From Betaproteobacteria bacterium (GTDB taxonomy: Bacteria; Pseudomonadota; Gammaproteobacteria; Burkholderiales; Thiobacillaceae): DNA of 53,533 nt. A program made the position numbers and the translations under genes. Below are positions 8,990-16,709 of this stretch, in pieces (position 1 is the first letter of the stretch; each line of letters begins with the position of its first letter). A model generated the notes under the pieces. It had not been told where the DNA came from, did no database searches, and saw nothing but the letters and a program-made list of their open reading frames with translations. Location of the stretch: the NCBI GenBank assembly GCA_016234655.1, contig JACRAU010000034.1, positions 1 to 53,533 on the forward strand, in the 5' to 3' direction.

Positions 8990-9589
8990 GTGTCCCTCAA
9001 ACACAGCTACACCCTCTTCGCCCCGATATACGACGCCCTGATCGCCGGCCCCTCGGCCAGCGCGCGAGCCCGTGGCTTGGCCCCGCTGGCCGCCTTGCCG
9101 GCCAGCGACATTTTGATCGACGGCATCGGCACCGGCCTCGACCTGCCGCATCTGCCGCCGCAACATCGCTATACCGGCCTCGACCTCACCCAGGCCATGC
9201 TCGCTCGCGCCCTGCCGCGCGCATCAAACCTGGACATCCGCTTCGTGCAAGGCGACAGCCAGCGCCTGCCCTTCCCCGACGCGAGCTTCGACCATGCCGT
9301 GCTGCACCTGATCCTGGCCGTGGTGCCCGATCCGCGCGCCTGCCTGGCCGAGGCCGCCCGCGTGGTCAAACCGGGCGGCTCGGTCCGCATCTTGGACAAA
9401 TTCCTCAAACCGGGCGCCGTCGCACCGCTACGGCGCCTGCTCAACCCCGTTTCGCGCCGCTTGGCCACGCGCTTGGACGTGGTGTTCGAGGAAACCCTGT
9501 CGGATACGAACGGTCTTATTTTGGTCAGTGACCAAAATGCCTTGTTGTCCGGCTGGTTCCGTTTGATAGAGTTACGCAGAACCGATTGA
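8990..9589 (+). CDS. Class I SAM-dependent methyltransferase
   Basis: The 199-residue protein has a Rossmann-type methyltransferase core. A motif I variant (LIDGIGTGLDLPHL) lies near residues 40-53, an acidic motif II in YTGLDLTQAML, and a motif IV/post-I region in FVQGDSQRLPFPDASFDHAVLH, which resembles UbiE/Methyltransf_11 enzymes. Motif I reads GIGTG instead of the common GxGxG with a second acidic residue. The substrate is unknown. It begins with GTG ten bases after apaG and ends 15 bases before the metalloprotease gene, so the three are probably co-transcribed. A phospholipid or quinone substrate would be possible; nothing in the sequence decides. Confidence 0.85.
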   Translation: MSLKHSYTLFAPIYDALIAGPSASARARGLAPLAALPASDILIDGIGTGLDLPHLPPQHRYTGLDLTQAMLARALPRASNLDIRFVQGDSQRLPFPDASFDHAVLHLILAVVPDPRACLAEAARVVKPGGSVRILDKFLKPGAVAPLRRLLNPVSRRLATRLDVVFEETLSDTNGLILVSDQNALLSGWFRLIELRRTD

Positions 9590-9604
9590 ATAGGAGCGAA
9601 GCAA

Positions 9605-10495
9605 ATGAAGCGGCTTATTTGGTTCGGCGCCCTCTTGGCCCTGCCTGCCCTGGCCCAGGATTTCAGCCGGTCGGAAATACCGCAAAACGGTTTCAGCTAT
9701 GTCCTGGGCAATGCGCAAGAGCGCTGGCAGGGCGGCCGAATCGATTGGTATTACAACCCGGCCAACCAGCCGGCCGGCTTGAGCACGGCGGACGTGGTCG
9801 GCCTGATCCAAATCGCCACGGCGAAATGGGCCGGCATGTGCAATCTCCAGTTCAACTACCTGGGCCTCACCTCGGCCGCGCCCAATATGGGCTCCGACCC
9901 GAACGCCATCGACCGCGTCAACGTCATCGGCTGGACCGCGCTCAGCGGCGACAAGGCCGGTTTCGACGGCTACACCAAGTGGTGGTACTCCAGCGGCAAC
10001 ATGATCGACGCCGACATCGCGCTCAACACCGCCGGCAAGACCTGGACGCAGAACAACAAGAACGACCTGGAGGCGCTGATCACCCACGAATTGGGCCATG
10101 CCCTGGGGCTGAACCATTCCGATGTCCAGTTTGCGGTTATGGCCGGCACAAGCCAGAACTACCCGGCGATAAAATACAATTCTTACAGTTTCCAGCGCAC
10201 CCTGCGCGGCGACGATGCCCGAGGCTGTGCCGCGCTCTACGGCGCCTCGCCCTATGTCGAATCCAACCGGCTGTTCAATTGGGTGGAAGTGGGATCGCCC
10301 TATACCGCCGCCTTCACCCCCGCCGTGCAGCCCTCAGCAATCTTTGCCGGCTATTACTATCGCCATTACCCGACGAGCAACAGCTATCTCGGCACCAAGG
10401 ACGGCGATGTCTGGTACCTCGGCCCGGATGGCCAGTTGCAGAATGTCGGCCCGATAAGCAGCTATATCGGTTCGACCTATGCGGACGGATTTTGA
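9605..10495 (+). CDS. Secreted matrixin-type zinc metalloprotease
   Basis: The 296-residue protein starts with a signal peptide (MKRLIWFGALLALPALAQ, cleavage near 18). A peptidase M10-type catalytic domain follows, with the zinc site HELGHALGLNH at 161-171 (His161, His165, His171, catalytic Glu162) and a Met-turn at Met179. The last 80 or so residues (from about 215) are rich in Tyr, Gly and Ser with no catalytic motif and may bind a surface or substrate. AGGAG lies 8 bases upstream of the start. It sits between a methyltransferase and mltA in an otherwise conserved apaG-mltA neighbourhood, which suggests later insertion. The target protein is unknown. Confidence 0.9.
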   Translation: MKRLIWFGALLALPALAQDFSRSEIPQNGFSYVLGNAQERWQGGRIDWYYNPANQPAGLSTADVVGLIQIATAKWAGMCNLQFNYLGLTSAAPNMGSDPNAIDRVNVIGWTALSGDKAGFDGYTKWWYSSGNMIDADIALNTAGKTWTQNNKNDLEALITHELGHALGLNHSDVQFAVMAGTSQNYPAIKYNSYSFQRTLRGDDARGCAALYGASPYVESNRLFNWVEVGSPYTAAFTPAVQPSAIFAGYYYRHYPTSNSYLGTKDGDVWYLGPDGQLQNVGPISSYIGSTYADGF

Positions 10496-10588
10496 GCACC
10501 GAAAACCCATGCTAGGGAAATCTTGGGCTTTGCATTAGCATTGCGACCGGAAACCATCCCGTACCAACCCCTAAGCGAATACCCCGCA

Positions 10589-11872
10589 GTGAAACCGACC
10601 CCGTTCATCCTGACTTGCCTGCTGCTCGGCCTGGCCGGCTGTGCCACCCCGCCGCAACAGACCGCCGAACCCGGCCCGACGCCAAGCGCCGTGCTGCCTG
10701 AGACCAAACCGGCGCCGACCGCCAGCGCGCCCTCCGCGCCGCCAGCGGTCGAAACGCCAGCCGAACCCGCCCCGAGCAAGACACCGCCGACCGCGATGCC
10801 CTGGCTCAAACCCGCCGCCTTCGCCGATCTGCCCGGCTGGCAGGACGACGACCCGAGCTCGGCCTGGCCGGCCCTGCTCAACTCCTGCAAGGGCTTGAAA
10901 GGGCAGACCGCCTGGACCAAGACCTGCCAGGCCGCCGGGCAGATCGGCCCGAGCGATGCCGAGCGCATGCGCCAATTCTTCGAAACCCACTTCCAGCCCT
11001 ACCAAGTGCAACAGGCCGAGGGCGGCAACGAGGGTCTGATCACCGGCTACTATGAGCCCTTGCTGCGCGGCAGCCGTGGCTTCGGCGGCAATTACATCTA
11101 TCCGCTCTATGCCGCACCGGACGACCTGCTCGTCGTCGACCTCTCCAGCCTCTACCCGGAACTGAAAAACCTGCGCCTGCGCGGTCGCCTGCAAGGCAAG
11201 CGGGTGGTACCCTATTTCTCGCGGGCCGAGATCGAGGCCGGCGGCAGCCCGGCCCGAGGCAAGGAACTGCTCTGGGTGGACGATCCGATCGACCTGTTTT
11301 TCCTGCAAATTCAAGGCTCCGGCCGCGTGCAACTGGAGAACGGCGAGACCGTCCGGGTCGGCTATGCCGACCAGAACGGCCACCCCTACAAGTCCATCGG
11401 CAAATGGCTGGTCGATCAGGGCGAGCTGACCCTGGACAAGGCCTCGATGCAGGGCATCAAGGACTGGGCGCGCAGGAACCCGGCCAAACTGGCCACCTTG
11501 CTCAACACCAATCCGAGCTACGTCTTCTTCCGGGAACTGCCCAACAATCTGAGCGGACCGTTGGGCGCCCTGGGCGTGCCGCTCTCGGCCGAGCGCAGCG
11601 TCGCCATCGACCCGCGCGCGATCCCGCTCGGCGCCCCGCTCTGGCTGGCCACCACCCGGCCGAACTCGCCCGAGCCGCTGAACCGCCTGATGCTAGCGCA
11701 AGATACCGGCGGCGCCATCCGGGGCAATGTCCGGGCCGACTTCTTCTGGGGCTTCGGCGAGGCCGCCGGCCAACTGGCCGGGGCGATGAAGCAAAAGGGG
11801 CGGATATGGGTATTTCTACCTAGAGACTATCCCCTTGTTTTGACTGGCGCCAACGGAAAAATTGGTTTATAA
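10589..11872 (+). CDS. mltA: Membrane-bound lytic murein transglycosylase A
   Basis: MltA cleaves peptidoglycan glycan strands to 1,6-anhydro products at the outer membrane. From the GTG start at 10589 the product has 427 residues: a lipoprotein signal with lipobox LAGC about 15-18 residues in, a Pro/Ala-rich linker to about residue 75, then the MltA and 3D domains. Visible catalytic-domain features include GLITGYYEPLLRGS, VDDPIDLFFLQIQGSG, and the 3D-domain aspartates in LMLAQDTGGAIRG and RADFFWGFG. The frame is open further upstream, but GTG 10589 gives a proper lipoprotein signal. The ribosome-binding site is weak. Confidence 0.95.
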   Translation: MKPTPFILTCLLLGLAGCATPPQQTAEPGPTPSAVLPETKPAPTASAPSAPPAVETPAEPAPSKTPPTAMPWLKPAAFADLPGWQDDDPSSAWPALLNSCKGLKGQTAWTKTCQAAGQIGPSDAERMRQFFETHFQPYQVQQAEGGNEGLITGYYEPLLRGSRGFGGNYIYPLYAAPDDLLVVDLSSLYPELKNLRLRGRLQGKRVVPYFSRAEIEAGGSPARGKELLWVDDPIDLFFLQIQGSGRVQLENGETVRVGYADQNGHPYKSIGKWLVDQGELTLDKASMQGIKDWARRNPAKLATLLNTNPSYVFFRELPNNLSGPLGALGVPLSAERSVAIDPRAIPLGAPLWLATTRPNSPEPLNRLMLAQDTGGAIRGNVRADFFWGFGEAAGQLAGAMKQKGRIWVFLPRDYPLVLTGANGKIGL

Positions 11873-11905
11873 AAGCAGCGTAATAGCGTTTAGCCGAGGT
11901 TAACC

Positions 11906-12106
11906 ATGGAAGCCATCTCCTCTCTTGCCCAAAGCCAGGCCCAAACGGCGGCCCAGGCCAGCACCATCGCCCTGCAAAGCGCGGCCCAGGCCGAACAACG
12001 TACCGCACAGGTTGTAGCGCAGCAGTCGCAACAGGTGCAGCCGTCCAACCAGTCGGGCTCTTCGAACCCCGACTACCTCGGCAACAGCGTAGACACCTAC
12101 GCCTAA
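11906..12106 (+). CDS. Small Ala/Gln-rich protein
   Basis: The 66-residue product begins MEAISSLAQSQAQTAAQAST and is one long Ala/Gln-rich helix to about residue 45, then a Ser/Asn/Gln-rich tail ending DYLGNSVDTYA. It has no signal peptide, no membrane segment and no cysteine. The helix has a loose resemblance to YjfB-type small putative motility proteins, but I would not assign it. A GAGG site lies 7 bases before the ATG and a strong terminator follows 21 bases after the stop, so it is very probably expressed. It is the last gene of the plus-strand run after mltA. Confidence 0.7.
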   Translation: MEAISSLAQSQAQTAAQASTIALQSAAQAEQRTAQVVAQQSQQVQPSNQSGSSNPDYLGNSVDTYA

Positions 12107-12127
12107 GGGATATGCCCCGACACCATG

Positions 12128-12154
12128 CGGCAGGCCATTTGGCCTGCCGTTTTT
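12128..12154 (+). terminator. Rho-independent terminator
   Basis: A perfect 9-bp stem (CGGCAGGCC / GGCCTGCCG) with a 4-base loop ATTT is followed by five T. It ends the plus-strand run after the small Ala/Gln-rich gene. The last base overlaps the stop of the convergent TonB-like gene. Confidence 0.9.
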
Positions 12155-12783
12155 CATTCCAGCTCGAACGTCACCCGGAAGTACCCCTCATAGCGCACCG
12201 GCAGACCTTGCCTGCGCGCGGGCTCGAACCTTGCCTGCTTGAAGGCCTCGGCCGCCGCCGCGTCGAACACGCCGCGCGGCTGGGCCTCGACCGCCTCCGC
12301 CTCGGCCACCCGCCCTTGCTCGTCGATCTTGAGCCGCAGCTTCACCCAACCCGAAACCCCCTGGCGCCGGGCAGCCTCGGGATAGGCCGGCCGGATGCTG
12401 CCGACGGCACGGGGATGGCTATCGACCTCGCGCGCGGCATACCAATGGGCATCGAACAAGGCCGGCAACTCCAGGGCCGGCCCCGCCGGCTCCGGCCTTT
12501 GCACCAGGCGCTGGCCTTCGGCGGCGTCCGCTTGCACCGGCATGGGCACGGACGCCTCCCGCAGCATCCGTGGCGGCGTGTCTTCCGAACCCGCGCTGCG
12601 CTCGGCCGGCAGGGCCGGTGCCGCCAAGCGCACCTCGATTACCTGCACGTTGCCAGCATCCACGATGGGCCGCACTTGCACCCAGGCCAACAGGGCCAGG
12701 TGCAGGCACAGCGACAACCCGATCGCCCTGGCGAGCGGTTGCCGCAATAAATGGTCGATCGAGACCCGGCCGAAGATACGCAT
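12154..12783 (-). CDS. TonB-family protein
   Basis: The 209-residue protein has a short cytosolic N-terminus, one membrane helix (about 19-37, RAIGLSLCLHLALLAWVQV), a periplasmic linker with modest Pro and Glu content, and a C-terminal TonB domain (about 125-209) with the family pattern RPAYPEAARRQGVSGWVKLRLKI and the end FEPARRQGLPVRYEG. TonB proteins pass proton-motive energy from ExbB/ExbD to outer-membrane receptors. No exbB, exbD or receptor gene is nearby, and the Pro-rich spacer is short, so the partner system is unknown. It is divergent from the hydrolase gene at 12863. Confidence 0.88.
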   Translation of the reverse strand: MRIFGRVSIDHLLRQPLARAIGLSLCLHLALLAWVQVRPIVDAGNVQVIEVRLAAPALPAERSAGSEDTPPRMLREASVPMPVQADAAEGQRLVQRPEPAGPALELPALFDAHWYAAREVDSHPRAVGSIRPAYPEAARRQGVSGWVKLRLKIDEQGRVAEAEAVEAQPRGVFDAAAAEAFKQARFEPARRQGLPVRYEGYFRVTFELE

Positions 12784-12862
12784 GCCAGAAGTATAAATGC
12801 ACCGCTCGCCCGGCCCTCCGCTTGGTTAAAATCGAGGTTGACCGATCACCGAGGCAAACGAC

Positions 12863-13648
12863 ATGAAATACCCGCACGCGCTCGCGGCGCTGATGATCCT
12901 GCTGCCGGGCCTGGCCTGGGCCGAGGTGCGCATCCAGCAAGACACCCTGAAGACGCCGGGCGCCGAGGTGCCGCTCGACATCGCGATCCCCGCCGGCAAG
13001 GGCCCCTTCCCGCCGGTGCTGTTCATCCACGCCAAGCGCGGCATCGACGAGAACGAGCGCAAGCACATCACGGAGCTGGCCGAACAGGGTTTTCTGGTGG
13101 TGATGCCGGATTGGCAGAGCGGCCGGATGATCGAGCGCTGGCCGTCGGAACACAACCCGGAGACCGAACTCGATGTCGAGGCCGGACTGGATTATCTGAA
13201 GAAGCACCCGCTAGCCTGCAAGACGCCGGCCGGCATCGTCAGCCAGTCGCGCGGCGGCTATTACTCGATCCGTCTGGCCGCCAAACGGCCGAAGGACATC
13301 GCCGCCATCGCCACCTATTACGGCCACATGCAGAACCCGAACGCGCCGGAGCCGGATCAGTTGTTCCGCGTCGCGCCCGAGGTCATGCAGATCACGACGC
13401 CGATGCTGTTCCTGATCGGCGACGCCGATTTCGAGCTGCGCCGCATCAATGGCGGCCGCGCCTTTTACGCCTTGGTGGATCGCGGCGTGCCGGTGGAATA
13501 CCAGGTCTATCCGCTGGCCCGGCGCGCCTTCGATTTCCGGGCCGATCAAGGGCCGGAAGAAAAGATCGCCACCCGCCATGCGCGCCAGCGCGTGAAAGAC
13601 TGGCTCACGCGCTGGATGAAGCTCGGCCCCAACGGCGGTTGTCGCTGA
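12863..13648 (+). CDS. Secreted dienelactone-hydrolase-like protein
   Basis: The 261-residue protein has a signal peptide (cleavage near AWA-EV, residue 20) and an alpha/beta-hydrolase fold of the dienelactone hydrolase type (VLFIHAKRGIDEN, GFLVVMPDW, TPMLFLIGDADFELR). The nucleophile elbow reads SQSRG (127-131), with Ser129 in the active position and Ser instead of the first Gly. The usual catalytic His region (GH-AFD in many relatives) reads RRAFDF, with Arg in place of His. It may therefore be catalytically altered or use another His. GAGG precedes the ATG. The stop codon directly abuts the stop of convergent dsbC. Substrate unknown. Confidence 0.82.
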   Translation: MKYPHALAALMILLPGLAWAEVRIQQDTLKTPGAEVPLDIAIPAGKGPFPPVLFIHAKRGIDENERKHITELAEQGFLVVMPDWQSGRMIERWPSEHNPETELDVEAGLDYLKKHPLACKTPAGIVSQSRGGYYSIRLAAKRPKDIAAIATYYGHMQNPNAPEPDQLFRVAPEVMQITTPMLFLIGDADFELRRINGGRAFYALVDRGVPVEYQVYPLARRAFDFRADQGPEEKIATRHARQRVKDWLTRWMKLGPNGGCR

Positions 13649-14356
13649 TTACTTGCCGCTATCCTTGAGCAGGGCCTCGATGCGGTCGGCCTGGATATAA
13701 CCCGGCACCCGCTTGCCGTTGGCGAACACCAGGGTCGGCGTGCCGCTGATGCCGAGCTTCTGGCCCAACTCGACGTTCGAGTCCACCGGGTTCTTGCAGT
13801 CGGCCGCCTTGCCCGGTTGCTTGCCCTTGAGCATCAGGTCGAGCCAGGCCTGCGCCCTATCCTTGCTGCACCATATCTGTTTGCTGCGCTGGCCCGCCTC
13901 GGGGTGCAGGCCGGCGATCGGATAAGGGAACATGTAGATCGTCACGTTGTCGAGCTTGGCCAACTCCGGCTCCAGCTTCTTGCAGAACGGGCAATCGACA
14001 TCGGAGAACACCGCCAGCTGGCGCTTGCCGTCGCCCTTCACGAACTTGATCGCATTCTGCATGGGCAGACTGTCGAAGCGGATGCGGGTCAGCTCGTCGA
14101 CCTTCTCGCGCGTCAGGTTGCGCCGGCTATTCAGGTCGATGATCTCGCCCATCAACAGGAACTCGGCCTTCTCGTCGACATAGGCCAGCTGGTTGCCGTC
14201 GGCCACGATCTCATACACGCCGGGCAGCGGCGTCTTGGCCACGCTCACCACTTTGGCCCCCGGAAAACGGGCCTCGAAGGCGCGACGCAGATCGGCATCG
14301 TTCGCCTGTACGTGAACGGCCGCGAGGGACAACAGCAACGCCAGAAATAATTTCAT
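13649..14356 (-). CDS. dsbC: Thiol:disulfide interchange protein DsbC
   Basis: DsbC is a periplasmic disulfide isomerase that corrects wrong disulfides and is kept reduced by DsbD. The 235-residue protein has a signal peptide (MKLFLALLLSLAAVHVQA), an N-terminal dimerisation domain (about 20-80, GVYEIVADGNQLAYVDE) and a thioredoxin-like domain with the active site CPFC at 122-125 and the cis-Pro loop GISGTPTLVFANG. A further cysteine pair (IWCSKD and ADCKNP) matches the structural disulfide of the family. It lies 14 bases downstream of the start region of nothing else: its upstream neighbour, the UbiI-like gene, ends at 14371 and the two may be co-transcribed. LptD with two cysteines is a possible client. 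Confidence 0.96.
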   Translation of the reverse strand: MKLFLALLLSLAAVHVQANDADLRRAFEARFPGAKVVSVAKTPLPGVYEIVADGNQLAYVDEKAEFLLMGEIIDLNSRRNLTREKVDELTRIRFDSLPMQNAIKFVKGDGKRQLAVFSDVDCPFCKKLEPELAKLDNVTIYMFPYPIAGLHPEAGQRSKQIWCSKDRAQAWLDLMLKGKQPGKAADCKNPVDSNVELGQKLGISGTPTLVFANGKRVPGYIQADRIEALLKDSGK

Positions 14357-14370
14357 TTTGACTCCGTTTG

Positions 14371-15561
14371 TTATTGAATCGCATGGCGCATCAGCGCCTG
14401 TTTCAACCAGGTCTGACCATCGGTCATGGTCATGCCGGTATTCCGCAGCCAGCGCAACAGAGTCTCGTCGCTGGCAAAAAGTTTCTTCAGGCCACCGGTG
14501 ACGAATTGCACCGAACTCACATCCTCGTCGCGGCGCAAGGCGTAGGCCTTAAGCCGGCCGATGTCGCCTGGCGCCAGGTGCGCGTCGCGCAGCGACTCGG
14601 CCAACAGCCGGACATCGCGAAAACCGAGATTGATACCCTGCCCGGCCAGCGGATGCACGGTATGCGCCGCATCGCCGATCAGCACCAGACCGGGCCGCAC
14701 CCAATCCTCGGCCCGCCGGCGCTTGAGCGGAAAACCCTGCGGCGGCGTCACCGGTCTCAAGGCACCCAGGCTATGACGGCCGGCCTCGGCCACGCGTGAG
14801 GTGAACTCGTCGGCCGGCAGCGCCTTGAGCGCCTCGGCCCGATCCGGCGTGGTCGACCAAACGATGGAGATACGCTTGCCCGGCAGGGGCAGATAGGCGA
14901 GCACGCCGTCGTCGCGGAACCATTGGTAGGCGATGCCACGGTGCGGCCGCTCGGTCTCGAAATTGGCCACCACGCCGACGTGCCGGTAATCCTCGACCGT
15001 GAGGCCGATGTTGGCCTGATTGCGCAGCCAGGAATTGGCCCCGTCGGCACCGACCAGCAGGCCCGCCTGCAAGCGGCGGCCGCCGGCCAGAACCAGTTCA
15101 TGTTCGGCCGCACCCCAAGTCACGGAGGCCGTCGCCGTGCCGATCGATTCGATGTTGTTCGCTGCCTGCAAGCCTTGCCACAGCGCGTGGTGCAGGCGGT
15201 TGCTCTCGGCGATGAAGGCCAGCTCCGGCAGGCCGGCGTCCAGCGCGTCGAACGCCAGATGGCCGCCGGCGTCGCCGACGATGCGCATGGCATAGACCGG
15301 CTGATTGCGCACCGTCGCATCCCAGGCGCCCAGGGTTTGCAGCCAGGCGACGTTGCCGGGGCTATAGGCGTAGACGCGGGCATCCCAGTTCCCCTCTCCC
15401 GGCGCTTCGCCCCACCCTCCCCCGCTTGCGGGGGAGGGTATGTCGGCAGGCGGGTTCGGCTCGACCACGGCCACGCGCCAGGCCGTGTCGCGCAGGGCCA
15501 GGGCCAGGGCCGCGCCGCTCAGGCCGCCGCCAATGATCACTATATCGAAACGCGCTACCAT
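14371..15561 (-). CDS. UbiH/UbiI-family FAD monooxygenase
   Basis: The 396-residue flavoprotein hydroxylase probably acts in ubiquinone ring hydroxylation. It has the FAD dinucleotide motif IVIIGGGLSGAALALAL at the N-terminus and LIGDAAHTVHPLAGQGINLG in the second FAD-binding region. The order pepP-ubiH-this gene matches E. coli pepP-ubiH-visC(ubiI), which favours a UbiI-type C5 hydroxylase, although UbiF or UbiM specificity cannot be excluded. Residues about 41-57 are encoded by a palindromic repeat (PSPASGGGWGEAPGEG) inserted just after the first beta-alpha-beta unit. The start at 15561 (MVARFD) overlaps the ubiH stop by seven bases. Confidence 0.9.
   Translation of the reverse strand: MVARFDIVIIGGGLSGAALALALRDTAWRVAVVEPNPPADIPSPASGGGWGEAPGEGNWDARVYAYSPGNVAWLQTLGAWDATVRNQPVYAMRIVGDAGGHLAFDALDAGLPELAFIAESNRLHHALWQGLQAANNIESIGTATASVTWGAAEHELVLAGGRRLQAGLLVGADGANSWLRNQANIGLTVEDYRHVGVVANFETERPHRGIAYQWFRDDGVLAYLPLPGKRISIVWSTTPDRAEALKALPADEFTSRVAEAGRHSLGALRPVTPPQGFPLKRRRAEDWVRPGLVLIGDAAHTVHPLAGQGINLGFRDVRLLAESLRDAHLAPGDIGRLKAYALRRDEDVSSVQFVTGGLKKLFASDETLLRWLRNTGMTMTDGQTWLKQALMRHAIQ
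15391..15440 (-). repeat. In-frame palindromic element, copy A (in ubiI-like gene)
   Basis: On the minus strand it reads CCCTCCCCC-GCAA-GCGGGGGAGGG followed by a G-rich tail ending GGGAGAGGGG. It keeps the reading frame of the host gene and encodes the peptide core PSPASGGG. The same core appears in copies B and D. Confidence 0.85.
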
Positions 15562-16709
15562 GCTTGCGCCCCGAACATCATCTTGCGGGCGAAGGCCTTT
15601 TTCAGCGGCGGCAGCGCATCCATCAAGGCTAACCCAACACCGCGCCCGTGACGCAACAGGAAGTTGTCGTTGGAGAACAGCTCGACCATCAGATCGGTCA
15701 TGCGCATGCCGCCGCGTACGTCGGGGCCGCGCCGGTCGCGATAGCGCGCGCAGAACGCGGCGCTGCCCAAGTCGGCCTTGTCGGCATCCCATATAGCCTG
15801 GCTGAGTTTCCAGGCGTCGCGCAGACCGAGGTTGAAGCCCTGCCCCGCCACCGGGTGCAAGGTCTGCGCCGCGTTGCCGATGCGCAGGATGCGCGGCCCC
15901 TGCACCGGCTCGCTGGTGATCATGCGCAGCGGGAAGGCCACACGCTTCGAAGCGGTGAGGAAACGGCCCTGACGGTCGCCGAAGCGGTCGTGCAGGCGCG
16001 CAAGAAAAGCGGCATCGTCCAAAGCCAGCACCGACTCGGCCTGGGCATTGGGCACGGTCCAGACCAGGGCATAGGCCTCATTCAAAGGTAGCAGCGCCAT
16101 CGGCCCTTCCGGCGTAAAGCGCTCATAGGCGCGCCTACTGTGCGGCCGCGCCGTCGTCACCGTGCACAAGATCGCGGTCTGGCCATAGTCCTTTACCTGC
16201 TGCCCGCCCGGCAGGCTCTTGCCGCCATCGGCCAGCACCACCAGATCGGCGGTCAGCAACCGTTCGGCGCCGTCGCGGCGATACTCGACCGCGCCATAGG
16301 CGCCGGTCGAACGAATCGCAGTGACCTGGGCGCCGGTCGACACTTGTGCGCCGCTCTGCTGCAACTGCGCGGCCAGCGCGGCATAGAGATCGCCGTACTG
16401 GACGACATAGCCGAGTGCCGGCACGTCCAGCTCGCTCGCCAGCAATTCGGCGCGGCCGAAGCCGCCGCGCTGCGAGACATGGATGGTCTCGATCGGCGTC
16501 GCCTTGTCGGCCAGCGCTGGCCAAGCCTCGATGCGTTCCAGGATCAAACGTGCACCCTGCGACAAGGCGATAGCGCGCGGGTCCTGGGCGGTAAGGACAT
16601 CGCGCGCCTCCAGCACCGCGATACTGTTTTCATTTCCGGCAAGGGCAGCCGCCAGCGCGGCGCCGACCGGGCCGCCGCCCACCACGGCAATGTTGACGTG
16701 TTCAGTCAC
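15555..16709 (-). CDS. ubiH: 2-octaprenyl-6-methoxyphenol hydroxylase
   Basis: UbiH is a FAD-dependent monooxygenase of ubiquinone synthesis. The 384-residue protein has IAVVGGGPVGAALAAALAG at the N-terminus and IGNAAQTLHPVAGQGFNLG in the second FAD region; the Asn and Gln in this motif, where most relatives have Asp and His, are shared with E. coli UbiH and support the specific name. I choose the GTG at 16709 ([10 protein letters not shown]), which overlaps the pepP stop by eight bases; the frame runs on upstream without similarity. Unlike its three operon neighbours murU, amgK and the UbiI-like gene, it has no repeat insertion. Confidence 0.93.
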   Translation of the reverse strand: MTEHVNIAVVGGGPVGAALAAALAGNENSIAVLEARDVLTAQDPRAIALSQGARLILERIEAWPALADKATPIETIHVSQRGGFGRAELLASELDVPALGYVVQYGDLYAALAAQLQQSGAQVSTGAQVTAIRSTGAYGAVEYRRDGAERLLTADLVVLADGGKSLPGGQQVKDYGQTAILCTVTTARPHSRRAYERFTPEGPMALLPLNEAYALVWTVPNAQAESVLALDDAAFLARLHDRFGDRQGRFLTASKRVAFPLRMITSEPVQGPRILRIGNAAQTLHPVAGQGFNLGLRDAWKLSQAIWDADKADLGSAAFCARYRDRRGPDVRGGMRMTDLMVELFSNDNFLLRHGRGVGLALMDALPPLKKAFARKMMFGAQAW

